Origin: CALGDE01 sp964655355
Lineage (GTDB): Bacteria > Cyanobacteriota > Cyanobacteriia > CACIAM-69d
Assembly (NCBI GenBank): GCA_964655355.1
Contig: CAZZMD010000016.1
Coordinates: 16,416-80,415, forward strand
Direction of reading: 5' to 3'
DNA: 64,000 nt
Of this stretch, positions 1 through 8,624 are shown one piece after another. The translations under genes were made by a program, and so were the position numbers. How positions within the stretch are numbered: the stretch's first letter is position 1; each line of letters opens with the position of its first letter. Under the pieces are notes generated by a model. The model searched no databases and was not told the DNA's origin. It saw nothing but the letters and a program-made list of their open reading frames with translations.

Positions 1-2017
1 CAGGCTTATCGGGGTTAAACACCTTGGAATTGGGATAATTCACCATGGCTTGCTTATTCACCGCCGCCGCCACCTTCGGCACCGCCCACTTGGGCACCTC
101 CGACACATCCGCCAGGAATGCCACGTCCCCCGCATTGCCATCGGGCCAATCCAAACCACTGGACAGGGACACCAATAATTGCACCTTTTGCAGCGGGAGA
201 TTGGGGCCAAACTGAGTGGTATTCACCCCCGACATAAAGCCCCCTCGATAGGCCGTTTGAATCGCTCCCGCGGCCCAAAATCCCGACGGCACATCGGCGA
301 AGGTACGCGCCGATCGCTCCGCCGCAGGATTCAGCACCTGGCTCAACATGGCCGCATATTGGGCGCGGGTAATGGTGGTATCGGGGCGGAATGACCCATC
401 GGGGAAGCCATTGATTAAGTTCTTGTCCTTCAAGGCCGTGATAAAGTCTGCCGCCCAATGGCCAGAGATATCGCTGAAGGCCGGAATCTCGCCGCTGGGG
501 TCAACGATATAGGGCGAACTCACCGCCGACACATCCCCCAGGGCCACCAATGCCTGATAAACCGCCGCCGCCACTTCCGCCCGGTTCATGGGGGACAGGG
601 GCCGCAAATCCGTCACCCGGGGATAGTTCACCACCAATCGATTGCCCGTCGCCGTTGCGATCGCATTCACCGCATAGCTGGGCACCTGGGCGCGATCGCG
701 GAAGAGCCCCAACAATCGGGGATCCCCCGCATCGAGTCCCAGTCCATTGGCCAAGGAAATCAACGCCTGAACCCGGGTTAGGTTTTGTCCCGGTCGGAAC
801 GTGCCATCGGGGAACCCTGCCAAAAATCCCATCTGGGTTGCCTTGGCGATCGCCCCTGCCCCCCAGAAGGACGGCAACACATCGGAGAACTGCCGCGCCG
901 CTCGCACCAACGGTCGATCAAAGGCCTGGGTCACCAGGGCCGCATACTGCGCCCGATTCAAAATATCGTTGGGGCGGAAGGAACCATCGGGATAGCCCGC
1001 AATCACACCGCGATCGCGCAACGGCTGAATAAAGGCCGCGGCCCAAGTCCCGGTCACATCATCCACCGGCGTTGGAGAGGGTCCTGGGGTAGGGGTCGGC
1101 GTCGGCGTTGGGGTGGGCGTCGGGGTAGGCGTCGGGCCGGGGGTCGGAGCCGAAGCCCCCGAGGTATCCACCATGCCCTTGGTTTTGCTGGTGGTCAGTT
1201 GATTCCCCACCGCCCGAAGCGTCGTCGCCGTCGCGTTCTGAATATCGTATTTGCCATTATTCCGGAACACATTCCGCCCCGGATCCTGCGCCGTCCCCAC
1301 ATCCGGTGACGCCTGGAGAATCACCGTCAATCCATCATCCCGATTCCCCTCCAGCACGTTATTACGCAGGACCGGTCGCGCCAAATCCGACACCACAATG
1401 CCGCTGCGGTTCCCCACCAGGGTATTCCCCTCAATCCGGGATTTCGACGCCCCGCTCACCGCGATGCCAAATCCCGTATTACGGCAAATATTATTGCGAA
1501 TCACCCCCGCCGCATCCTTCGCGATGGAGATGCCATTACCGTCATTGTTTTCAAATAAATTGCCCTCCACCACCGGCGCAGAGGAGCCCGTCAAAAAGAC
1601 CCCTTCCCGCTTGGAATTCACAAAGGTATTAGCGGCAATGGTGGGATTCGCCGATTCCACCCAGACGCCAGTCCCCCGGCTCGCCGGGTTCGTCACCGTC
1701 ACCCCCCGCAGTTGAGACCCATTCGACAGGGCGATCGTTACATTCTGCCCCGCAAACGTGGAACTGAGGAATCGGCCACTGCCCTGGATCAAAATCCCCT
1801 GACCCCGGCTGCCTGCATTCCCCACAACCGACACATTGGCTGGCACCGTCAGGGGAAACCCTTCGCCACTGTCAGCGCTGTATTGTCCCGGAGCGAGCTG
1901 AATCGTATCGCCGCTCTGGGCTTTCGCCAAGGCTGCGGTGATGGTTTTTAGCGGTGCACTCTGACTCCCCGCCGCCCCATCATTGCCGGCGGCTGGGTTA
2001 ATGAAATAGGTTGCCAT
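1..2017 (-). CDS. Beta-helix (DUF1565-like) protein with C-terminal S-layer homology domains, truncated by window edge
   Basis: The reading frame starts at the ATG at 2017 (MATYFINPAAGND) and runs off the left edge, so about 672 residues are visible. Residues 1 to about 280 are a right-handed parallel beta-helix with recurring Asn-rich turns (NTFVNS, NLFENNDGNG, NNICRN, NTLVGNRSG), as in DUF1565 proteins. A Thr-Pro linker (about residues 283-318, TPTPTPTP) leads to SLH modules with the usual pattern of FxD, WA, I, GYPDGSFRP and NRAQ/TRAQ (residues about 320 onward, at least three). SLH domains bind cell-wall polymers or the outer surface, so this is probably a surface-anchored carbohydrate-active or adhesion protein. 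There is no classical signal peptide at the N terminus, so the export route is unclear. The C terminus is not visible. Confidence 0.85.
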   Translation of the reverse strand, partial: MATYFINPAAGNDGAAGSQSAPLKTITAALAKAQSGDTIQLAPGQYSADSGEGFPLTVPANVSVVGNAGSRGQGILIQGSGRFLSSTFAGQNVTIALSNGSQLRGVTVTNPASRGTGVWVESANPTIAANTFVNSKREGVFLTGSSAPVVEGNLFENNDGNGISIAKDAAGVIRNNICRNTGFGIAVSGASKSRIEGNTLVGNRSGIVVSDLARPVLRNNVLEGNRDDGLTVILQASPDVGTAQDPGRNVFRNNGKYDIQNATATTLRAVGNQLTTSKTKGMVDTSGASAPTPGPTPTPTPTPTPTPTPTPGPSPTPVDDVTGTWAAAFIQPLRDRGVIAGYPDGSFRPNDILNRAQYAALVTQAFDRPLVRAARQFSDVLPSFWGAGAIAKATQMGFLAGFPDGTFRPGQNLTRVQALISLANGLGLDAGDPRLLGLFRDRAQVPSYAVNAIATATGNRLVVNYPRVTDLRPLSPMNRAEVAAAVYQALVALGDVSAVSSPYIVDPSGEIPAFSDISGHWAADFITALKDKNLINGFPDGSFRPDTTITRAQYAAMLSQVLNPAAERSARTFADVPSGFWAAGAIQTAYRGGFMSGVNTTQFGPNLPLQKVQLLVSLSSGLDWPDGNAGDVAFLADVSEVPKWAVPKVAAAVNKQAMVNYPNSKVFNPDKP

Positions 2018-2496
2018 GGAGGTTCAAACTGTGAGGTGAAACGTCGATGATGTAAGGCTTTGGGATTGAGGGCTTGGACTGAAGTCGCGGACAAGGCTTT
2101 TGGCCAAATATAGCCCTTGGCTTCGGGTCTCATCCACTGGTTGTTACAGCCCAACGGATTTTCCACACCGATCGCAAGGAACCGCCTTCGCCCCCACGCA
2201 TACTTCTGATCCCGCCAGTTCCAGTCAATAGCACCAGTCAATAGCAGAAGGGGTTGAAGCCTTAGAGCGGTTATTTAGGGCGGTGATTTGGAGCCGTGAT
2301 CAGGTTATTAATCGAACATCCGGGATTCGGGAGGCGCTACTGTGTAGTAAGGAGTGTGGTCATCATCCAAGGCCAGGACTCCACGGGTGTATCGAATGCG
2401 TCGGTATGGATGGTGAACCATTGCGGCAGGGAACTGGGTTCCGCCGGGTCTGTGGTCGCCATGCCGCGACATTAGCTACTCCCTCACGGCCATCCT
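2018..2496. other. Divergent intergenic region with a 13-bp tandem duplication
   Basis: This 479-bp stretch separates the divergent beta-helix/SLH gene and the GGDEF-like gene and must carry both promoters. It holds an exact tandem pair of 13 bp (CCAGTCAATAGCA at 2221-2233 and 2234-2246). The short open frame over 2283-2504 has no recognisable composition or start signal and I do not regard it as a gene. I see no RNA structure of note. Confidence 0.5.
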
Positions 2497-3825
2497 ATGT
2501 CTGATTATTCTGAGCGTTTCGCCGCTGGTCCGTCTTCGAATGAGAATGACGCGAATGGCGCATCGGCTAGTCCCTCTCAAGAGGAAACCGCGGCCTTACC
2601 CCTGCGATCGCCCCAGGGCGAGGAGTCGTCTTCAGACCAAGCGGTTGTTCCATTGGATACCGGGACACCGGACCCGGAAGGGCGATCGCTGTTGCCGTCC
2701 CTCCAGGATGCGCGGATTTTAATTTATGATTTGCCGTTCCGATCGCGGCGATCGCCCGGTGATGACTGGAGCCCCAACCCGGGTTTAGCGCCGTCGGAAA
2801 ATAATGCGCAAATGATCCGCCAGCTCAAGCGGTGGGGCTATGACGTGGACTGGGTCACCCAGCGGCAGCAATGCTTGGACTATTGCGATCAGCATTTGCC
2901 CAGCGCCCTTATTTTGATGGCCAGCACCCTGACCCCAGACGTGTTGGAAACCTGTCAAACCCTCATTCCTCTACTGGGGGACGGGGGCCCACCGCTGTTG
3001 GTGCTTGCCCCGTACAAATCGTCGCCCCATCTGATCCATCCGATCCTGGCCACGGGCATTGCGGAATATCTGCCCCATCCCCTATCCGCCGAATTGCTGG
3101 TGCAACGGGTCGATCGCCTGGTGCACCTCTACCAATCCACGGTGGATATGCGCCAGCAATATAAGCGGGAACGGCAATTAATCGAGCGCCTCCTCCAAAC
3201 CAATGCCATTCTGCACCAGACCCAGGACGAGGTCACCAAACTCACCAGCACCAGCGATCGCCTAACCCAACTGCCCAATCGCTCCGGACTGGAGGAACGG
3301 CTACACCAGGAATGGCGACGGCTCGCCCGAGATTATGAAACCCTGAGCGTGGTCACCCTCACCCTGGATGACTTTGCCCAGTTCAAAACCCTGTATGGCG
3401 TCGTCGCCGGGGATCAATTCCTCCAGGATGTGGCCACCGCCCTCCGCGCCTCCCTTAAGCGCCCGGCCGACTTCCTAGCCCGCACCGGTCACGACACCTT
3501 CTCCGCCATCCTCCCCGGCACCCAACACCATGGGGCAATGCACGTAGCAAAACGACTGATCCAAACGGTCCATGGGGTTGCGATTCCCCACCTGCCTCAC
3601 GGCACTTCCTTGCGTTCCTCGATGGGGGGCAACGAGGATTTAATGACCGCCCAAATCGTCAATGTCTGCGCCGGGGTCACCACCCAAATTCCCGACACCA
3701 ACGTATCGTCCTTCGCCCTGTTAGCAATGGCGGAAAAAGCCCTGGACGAAGCCCGAGCCCAAGGGGGCGATCGCGCCGTTTATCTCCCCGGTCCCTCCAC
3801 CCCTGAGCCCCCGCCAGAGCGATAG
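2497..3825 (+). CDS. Receiver-like/GGDEF-family protein with degenerate active site
   Basis: A 442-residue protein. Residues 1-65 are low-complexity and probably disordered. Residues about 70-210 resemble a response-regulator receiver fold (ILIYDLPF, GYDVDWVTQRQ, ALILMAST, LVLAP) but lack a clear phosphoacceptor triad. A short helical linker (QYKRERQLIERLLQTNAIL) follows. Residues about 255-425 are a GGDEF domain, beginning with the typical LTQLPNRSGLEERL. The active-site loop, normally GGDEF, reads RTGHDTF, so the catalytic Glu and one Gly are replaced. Family knowledge implies that diguanylate cyclase activity is lost, so it may instead be a c-di-GMP or GTP sensor or a protein-interaction domain (inference). 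It stands alone, facing tsaD tail to tail. Confidence 0.8.
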   Translation: MSDYSERFAAGPSSNENDANGASASPSQEETAALPLRSPQGEESSSDQAVVPLDTGTPDPEGRSLLPSLQDARILIYDLPFRSRRSPGDDWSPNPGLAPSENNAQMIRQLKRWGYDVDWVTQRQQCLDYCDQHLPSALILMASTLTPDVLETCQTLIPLLGDGGPPLLVLAPYKSSPHLIHPILATGIAEYLPHPLSAELLVQRVDRLVHLYQSTVDMRQQYKRERQLIERLLQTNAILHQTQDEVTKLTSTSDRLTQLPNRSGLEERLHQEWRRLARDYETLSVVTLTLDDFAQFKTLYGVVAGDQFLQDVATALRASLKRPADFLARTGHDTFSAILPGTQHHGAMHVAKRLIQTVHGVAIPHLPHGTSLRSSMGGNEDLMTAQIVNVCAGVTTQIPDTNVSSFALLAMAEKALDEARAQGGDRAVYLPGPSTPEPPPER

Positions 3826-3841
3826 TTACTTAGCCAGAAGC

Positions 3842-4918
3842 CTACCGATAAAGCTGCATCACATCGGTCACCGGCATCCGAGAACTAGCCTTCAGGGTCA
3901 GGGGCGATCGCCGGCCCGCCGCGAAATGTTCCGACGCCGCACAGGCAATCATCGCCGCATTGTCGGTGCAATAGCGCATGGGCGGAAAAATCACTCGAAT
4001 GCCCAAGGGCTCCCCAGCGTCCTGGAGCGCCGCCCGTAGCCCCCGATTTGCCGCCACACCGCCGCCCACGACTACGGTGGACAGATTCAGATTTTGAGCG
4101 GCAGCGATCGCCCGTTTCACCAACGCCTTCACCACCGCCGCCTGAAAACTGGCCGCAATATCGGCGATCGGCAACGGAGCGTCTGAATTGCCGTTGCGCA
4201 ATTGTTCTTTTTCCAGCTTTTCTCGCTCTAATTTTTCAACGAGATAGCGCACCGCCGTTTTCAGACCGCTAAAACTGCTGTCATAGGGATGAAAGCCCCC
4301 CTCCGGCAATGAGACCCGCCCCTCCGGCAACGGAAATGCCTTAGGATTCCCCGTCGCCGCCAACTTATCGATCACGGGACCACCGGGATAGCCCAAATCC
4401 AACAGCCGCGCCACCTTATCAAACGCCTCCCCCGCCGCATCATCTCGGGTCTGCCCCACCAGCTCATACTCCCCACACCCCTTCACCGCGATCAAACTTG
4501 TGTGCCCCCCCGACACCAACAGACACACAAACGGCGGCTGAAGCTGGGGATCCGTCAGGTATGACGCATAAATATGCCCCTCCAGGTGGTGCACCCCCAA
4601 AAACGGCTTATCATGCACCATCGCCAACGTTTTCGCCGCTGTCAGCCCCGTCAACAACGCCCCCACCAGCCCCGGCGCACAGGTCGCCGACACCACGTCA
4701 ATATCCCCCCATCCCACCTGGGCATCAGCTAAGGCCTGGGCGATCGCCGGATTAATCGCCGCCACATGCTGCCGGGAGGCCACCTCTGGCACAACCCCCC
4801 CATACTCCGCATGGACTTCCATCTGGGACGCAACAACACTACTCAAGACTTCACGCTTGTTTACAAGCGCCACGGCAGTTTCATCACAACTTGTTTCAAT
4901 TGCTAAAGCGGTAGCCAT
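3842..4918 (-). CDS. tsaD: tRNA N6-threonylcarbamoyladenosine transferase TsaD
   Basis: A 358-residue ASKHA-fold enzyme that transfers the threonylcarbamoyl group from threonylcarbamoyl-AMP to A37 of ANN-decoding tRNAs, working with TsaB and TsaE in the cytoplasm. It begins with the typical ALAIETSCDETAVALV, carries the metal-binding HLEGHIYA (about residue 110), the nucleotide-binding LVSGGHTS, and the later VVGGGVAANRGLR and CTDNAAMIA motifs. The length matches the family, apart from a short Lys/Glu-rich insert (about residues 230-245) before IADIAASFQ. It is transcribed divergently from psaF with about 240 bp between them, and none of the other t6A genes is nearby. Confidence 0.97.
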   Translation of the reverse strand: MATALAIETSCDETAVALVNKREVLSSVVASQMEVHAEYGGVVPEVASRQHVAAINPAIAQALADAQVGWGDIDVVSATCAPGLVGALLTGLTAAKTLAMVHDKPFLGVHHLEGHIYASYLTDPQLQPPFVCLLVSGGHTSLIAVKGCGEYELVGQTRDDAAGEAFDKVARLLDLGYPGGPVIDKLAATGNPKAFPLPEGRVSLPEGGFHPYDSSFSGLKTAVRYLVEKLEREKLEKEQLRNGNSDAPLPIADIAASFQAAVVKALVKRAIAAAQNLNLSTVVVGGGVAANRGLRAALQDAGEPLGIRVIFPPMRYCTDNAAMIACAASEHFAAGRRSPLTLKASSRMPVTDVMQLYR

Positions 4919-5161
4919 GACTCGTGATCCTGCCTGATATTTTGTGGGGATATGACGGCTGCAATCCCTAAGCTGGGGACCGTTTGGTCAGTCCCGTCGG
5001 GAGCATTGATCCATCCAGATCGACGTTTGCGACATCGTGGCCTATCGAACACCGATCCAGGGGAAGTTTATTTGAGAATTTCTCAGGAATTTCCAGGGGC
5101 GATCGCAGCCGAACCGTCTGTAACAAACCAGTATTGTTTCATAACAGCAAGGAAACAATCC

Positions 5162-5644
5162 ATGCGACACCTGTTTGCTATCGTCCTTGCAGCCTTTTTG
5201 TGGGTGGGCATCGTTCCCGTTGCAAAGGCTGACTACTATTCCAACTTGACCCCCTGTGGTGAGAATGCTGCCTTTGTGCAGCGTGCGCAGGCGGCAACGA
5301 CCGCCCAAGACACAGCCCGTTTCGAGAGCTACTCCACCCTATTGTGCGGTGAAGAAGGTCTGCCCCACCTAATCGTGGACGGCAACCTGAAGCACCTCGC
5401 GGAGTTCGTGATCCCCGGCGTCATGTTCCTGTACATCGCCGGCTGGATTGGCTGGGTGGGTCGGTCCTACCTGCAAGCCATTAAGGCTGACAAGAAGCCC
5501 GAAGACAAGGAAATCGTTATCGATGTGCCCTTGGCAGTGAAGTGCTCCTTGACCGGCTTTGCGTGGCCTCTGACCGCCTTCGGGGAGTTCAGCAGCGGCA
5601 AAATGTTTGCGAGCGAGAGCGAAATCACCGTTTCTCCTCGCTAG
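5162..5644 (+). CDS. psaF: Photosystem I subunit III PsaF
   Basis: A 160-residue PsaF precursor. I start it at ATG 5162, preceded by AAGGA at a good distance, rather than at the in-frame upstream start at 4952, because this gives a clean signal peptide (MRHLFAIVLAAFLWVGIVPV, then AKA) before the mature DYYSNLTPCGENAAF. The lumenal N-terminal domain has the conserved Cys pair (TPCGE, LLCGEEGLPHL) and is followed by the membrane helix around AEFVIPGVMFLYIAGWIGWV. PsaF sits on the lumenal side of PSI and helps docking of plastocyanin or cytochrome c6. It is followed by psaJ after 179 bp, the standard cyanobacterial order. Confidence 0.97.
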   Translation: MRHLFAIVLAAFLWVGIVPVAKADYYSNLTPCGENAAFVQRAQAATTAQDTARFESYSTLLCGEEGLPHLIVDGNLKHLAEFVIPGVMFLYIAGWIGWVGRSYLQAIKADKKPEDKEIVIDVPLAVKCSLTGFAWPLTAFGEFSSGKMFASESEITVSPR

Positions 5645-5823
5645 AGCGCGACAGGCCGCGGCAGACGGATAGTGGGTCCATTTCTATGAGTTCTTCTATG
5701 AATTTCATCGAGTGAATTCCATCGAGATGGATACCCATTGTCTGGCTCTGGCGTCGTCATATCGCCCCTGACCCTGCCCCTTTGAGACCTAGTCCCTAGC
5801 CCCCTATTTCGGGAGAGTTTTCC

Positions 5824-5949
5824 ATGAAAGATCTGCAACGGTATCTATCCAGTGCACCGGTTTTGGCTGCCCTGTGGATGACCATCACCGCCGGTATCTT
5901 GATCGAATTCAACCGGTTCGTCCCCGATATGCTGACGACCCCGTTCTAA
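5824..5949 (+). CDS. psaJ: Photosystem I subunit IX PsaJ
   Basis: A 41-residue single-span protein beginning MKDLQRYLSSAPVLAALW and ending TTPF, the typical PsaJ layout: a short stromal N terminus, one membrane helix (about residues 10-30) carrying the Glu of GILIEFNRF that ligates chlorophyll in known structures, and a short lumenal tail. PsaJ packs against PsaF and stabilises it. The gene lies 179 bp after psaF and is followed 13 bp later by a stem-loop with a T-run, so psaF-psaJ probably form one main transcript and psaL may have a promoter of its own. Confidence 0.97.
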   Translation: MKDLQRYLSSAPVLAALWMTITAGILIEFNRFVPDMLTTPF

Positions 5950-5962
5950 GCATTGTTGGCTT

Positions 5963-5983
5963 ATCCCCATTGGGGGATTTTTT
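5963..5983 (+). terminator. Rho-independent terminator after psaJ
   Basis: Stem ATCCCC/GGGGAT with a 4-nt loop (ATTG), followed directly by six T residues at 5978-5983. It lies 13 bp after the psaJ stop and would limit read-through into psaL. Confidence 0.7.
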
Positions 5984-6160
5984 ATTGCTGTGATTGTTTA
6001 GGCTGCGCGTCTCTCGTCTCCAAACCTCATTCATTGGGCTTCGGCATCAATGATGGGTTGAGTGTTGGCGGCGATCGCCCAAGCCTGAGCTGGGCGTGGC
6101 AGTCCTTAGATAGGGCTCACGTTCAACCCCGTTAATCCTGTGTTTGGAGAGAAATCAGTC

Positions 6161-6649
6161 ATGACTGCCGTTTCCCACACCGGTGATCCCCAGGTCGGCA
6201 ACCTGGCGACACCCCTCAATTCTTCCGCCTTCAGCAAAGCTTTTATCCAAGCTCTGCCCGCCTATCGCCCCAACCTGTCCGGCTTCCGCCGCGGCTTGGA
6301 AGTCGGCATGGCCCACGGCTATTTGCTCTATGGTCCCTTTGCCGTCTTGGGTCCCCTGCGCCTCAGCGACGAATTCGGCGATTTAGCCGGTCTGTTGGCG
6401 AGCATCGGTTTGGTCTCCATCCTGACCGTTTGCCTATCCATCTATGGCGCAACCGGCAGCGGAGCCCCCGTAGCCACCATCACCACCCCCAACCCTCCCG
6501 AGGAGCTGGGCACCAAGGCCGGCTGGAGCGAGTTCGCTAGCGGCTTCCTAATTGGCGGCTGTGGCGGTGCCTTCTTCGCCTTCTTCCTGTGCACCACCCC
6601 CTACGTGGCACCTTTGGTGGAGATCACCCGCGGCGTTTGGTCCTCGTAA
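6161..6649 (+). CDS. psaL: Photosystem I subunit XI PsaL
   Basis: A 162-residue PsaL. The ATG at 6161 (MTAVSHTGDPQVGNLATP) has GGAGAG about 11 bp upstream and is preferred over the in-frame GTG at 6140. The conserved N-terminal region (AYRPNLSGFRRGLEVGMAHG) is followed by three membrane helices (about residues 45-65, 78-103, 128-152). Between the second and third helices lies a TPNPPEELGTKAGW loop, the NPP-containing type that I recall from heterocyst-forming cyanobacteria. The C-terminal end (CTTPYVAPLVEITRG) differs from the short tails that build the usual trimer. PsaL forms the oligomerisation interface of PSI. No psaI gene is found next to it. Confidence 0.96.
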   Translation: MTAVSHTGDPQVGNLATPLNSSAFSKAFIQALPAYRPNLSGFRRGLEVGMAHGYLLYGPFAVLGPLRLSDEFGDLAGLLASIGLVSILTVCLSIYGATGSGAPVATITTPNPPEELGTKAGWSEFASGFLIGGCGGAFFAFFLCTTPYVAPLVEITRGVWSS

Positions 6650-6728
6650 GAGACGCAGCAAAATAGGCTTGATAGGTTAGTTAGCCTTAGCCTGTTGCCC
6701 GATGTAGCAATGGGCTTGAAAGCACTCG

Positions 6729-6771
6729 AAAAGGGAGCTTGTTTCCAGATTAGGAAGCGAGCTCCCTTTTT
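6729..6771 (+). terminator. Rho-independent terminator after psaL
   Basis: Strong stem AAAAGGGAGCT (6729-6739) with AGCTCCCTTTT (6760-6770), a 20-nt loop and a T-run. It closes the psaF-J-L region. A similar but decayed sequence occurs at 7839-7876, beyond the following lipase gene. Confidence 0.85.
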
Positions 6772-6910
6772 GATTCACTCGCATTTGATTCATTAATCCT
6801 GACCGGGAAGAAACGTGAACCGGGTTAAGAATACCTGTAAAATCCTGCGGCTCTTTTTTTTCCTCGACAGAATGGGAATAGGCCTTAAAACGCCTTATGG
6901 ATAGCATCTT

Positions 6911-7771
6911 ATGGATAACACTATGGATCATTTTGATCGTTTTTCTGGACTCATTCAGGTCGATGAATATAGCGTCCAAAATGCATTATCTTTAGCGATC
7001 GCCTGTGCATTAGCCCACGGTCCAGGCAATGGAGAAGATGAAGGCAAATATAACGAGATCAGAAAAGCAAGAGTAGAATCCTGGGGATTTAAATTTCATG
7101 GCTTTATTAGTACTTTAAAAAGCCATGATGTCGACACTCAATGCTATGTCATGTCCGATGATGCCAATGTCGTTGTTATATTTCGGGGAAGCGACACAGC
7201 CAACGATTGGCTCGCCAATTTCCAAGCAGTTTATGATCCCGGTCCCTTAGAGGGAACCTGGGTTCATGAGGGGTTTCAGGATGCGCTATATCCTGGGGTT
7301 ATGGCAATTACGAAGCTCTTAGATCAGGCCATGACCGGCGATAAAAAGCTTTGGGTTACGGGCCATAGTTTAGGGGGAGCGCTCTGTTCTTTGTACGCGG
7401 GAATGCTCATCGCAAATTCCTATTCAGTCTATGGCGTTTATACGTTTGGTAGTCCTCGCCCTGGCAATAAAGATTTTAGAAAAGCCCTAAACGAAAAAAT
7501 TGAGGGACCCCATTACAGGGTGGTAAATGCTGGGGATATTGTCCCCCACGTCCCACCGGAGCCGTTTTATCATCACCCTGGTGAACGCATCATCCTAAAG
7601 GATGGGGAAAAGGTGCGTTCCGATCAATCTTGGTTTGAAGAAAGAGTTGAAGCGCTGAAAGTATTTATTTCCGATGCTATCAACTTGCTGGATGTCAATG
7701 ACAACCATAGTTTGATGGCCGAGGGGGAAGGGTATATCCCTCAGCTGATTAAGGATTTGGATCAGGCTTAA
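6911..7771 (+). CDS. Class 3 lipase family alpha/beta hydrolase
   Basis: A 286-residue protein of the lipase class 3 (PF01764) type. It shows the family signature VVIFRGSDTANDWLANF (oxyanion region and lid), the nucleophile elbow WVTGHSLGGALCSLYAG with the catalytic Ser (about residue 156), YTFGSPRPGNKDF, and VVNAGDIVPHVPPEPFYH with the catalytic Asp. A C-terminal NDHNSL-type segment (VNDNHSLMAEGEGYIPQL) probably supplies the His. No signal peptide is visible, so it is likely cytoplasmic, acting on acylglycerols or galactolipids (substrate is inference). Its base composition looks more AT-rich than its neighbours, and terminator-like repeats bracket it. Start: ATG 6911; ATG 6923 is an alternative. 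Confidence 0.88.
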   Translation: MDNTMDHFDRFSGLIQVDEYSVQNALSLAIACALAHGPGNGEDEGKYNEIRKARVESWGFKFHGFISTLKSHDVDTQCYVMSDDANVVVIFRGSDTANDWLANFQAVYDPGPLEGTWVHEGFQDALYPGVMAITKLLDQAMTGDKKLWVTGHSLGGALCSLYAGMLIANSYSVYGVYTFGSPRPGNKDFRKALNEKIEGPHYRVVNAGDIVPHVPPEPFYHHPGERIILKDGEKVRSDQSWFEERVEALKVFISDAINLLDVNDNHSLMAEGEGYIPQLIKDLDQA

Positions 7772-7838
7772 ATCACTTCGATCTTAAGGGGTAATCGTTT
7801 AATCGCTGGCCTACATGAATGAGCGAAAGGAGAATTGC

Positions 7839-7876
7839 AAAGGGAGCTTGGTTCCACATTGGGAGGCAGGCTCTTT
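7839..7876 (+). repeat. Decayed copy of the psaL terminator sequence downstream of the lipase
   Basis: This segment aligns with 6730-6768 at about three quarters of positions, sharing AAAGGGAGCTTG, then TTCCA, ATT, GGA and GCTC at the same spacing. The right arm has lost two C residues (GCTCTTT instead of GCTCCCTTT), so the hairpin is weakened and the T-run is gone. Two related copies flank the lipase gene in the same orientation. Confidence 0.6.
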
Positions 7877-7963
7877 GGGGATTTGAGTATCCTTGTTCTC
7901 GCACCTTTGCCTAAAATTCTGTAGCACGATTGAGCAGGGGGCACCCTAGGCGAGCGGACCTTT

Positions 7964-8437
7964 CTATCCAGTCGCGATCGCATTATTACGCTGCAAAACG
8001 AGACCAACTGCGGCAAAACCTTCATTGCCCTCGAGCTGACCCTCAATGCGCTTAATAATCTCAAAACCTTCAGATAGATAAAGATCCAAGGCCGGTGTAT
8101 TGCCCTCAAGCACTTCAATTATCATTTCGGGGGCTGAGTGTGTGGCTGCATGTCGAACTAATGCGCGTCCTACGCCCTTCCGATAAAACTGAGGATCGAC
8201 ATATAGCCACGCGAGTTCTTCATCGCTGTATGCAATAAATCCCCGTACAATCTGGTCCACTTCAGCAACAAAGAGTTGATCGTCGAAAAGACCTTCGGTG
8301 TCAGCCGTTTGAGCAAGGGATAAAAAGGCATCCGTCCCAACGGTTAATCTGAGTTCGTCGAGGCGCGATGTGTCGTGTATCTGGCACAGTCGGGGCCAGT
8401 CGGTCGGCTCGTAGGGACGTATCTCTATCTTCAGCAT
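7964..8437 (-). CDS. GNAT family N-acetyltransferase
   Basis: A 157-residue protein of the Gcn5-related acetyltransferase family (PF00583 type), which transfers acetyl from acetyl-CoA to an amine; the substrate cannot be told. It begins LKIEIRPYEPTDWPRLCQI, has the core strands FVAEVDQIVRGFIAY and ELAWLYVDPQFY, and the acetyl-CoA pyrophosphate-binding motif A as YRKGVGRALVRHA (Q/R-x-x-G-x-G/A). A C-terminal NTPALDLYLSEGFEIIKR matches the usual alpha4-beta6-beta7 part. I use ATG 8437; the preceding TTG codon is less likely. It stands alone. Confidence 0.88.
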   Translation of the reverse strand: MLKIEIRPYEPTDWPRLCQIHDTSRLDELRLTVGTDAFLSLAQTADTEGLFDDQLFVAEVDQIVRGFIAYSDEELAWLYVDPQFYRKGVGRALVRHAATHSAPEMIIEVLEGNTPALDLYLSEGFEIIKRIEGQLEGNEGFAAVGLVLQRNNAIATG

Positions 8438-8624
8438 CAAATCTTCAGCCTCAACGGATTAGGGGATTGGTTGGCGTTCAATTACCAATTAAGGGGAATC
8501 GCAGTTTTAGCCGATTGGTAAGGCAAGTTCTCCGATGCTTGGCCTAGAGCCAGGAGGATAATCACTGGCTGACGTTGAAATCGTTGAAATCGCATAGTGG
8601 CGATCGCCCCCATTTCCCCAACCT

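Noticed and set aside
2283..2504. 73-codon plus-strand frame before the GGDEF-like gene
   Set aside because: Cys/Gly/His-rich with no family resemblance; it overlaps the next start. More likely leader DNA.
5085..5160. Possible HLR1 (RpaB) site upstream of psaF
   Set aside because: Only one GTTACA half-site is convincing, on the reverse strand, and the second half has several mismatches. Too weak to list.
5953..6135. 60-codon frame between psaJ and psaL, considered as psaI
   Set aside because: It starts within the psaJ terminator, lacks a clean single membrane helix and has no PsaI motif.
6677..6979. 100-codon minus-strand frame over the psaL terminator and the lipase start
   Set aside because: It includes the terminator stem and overlaps the lipase coding start, so it is not a gene.
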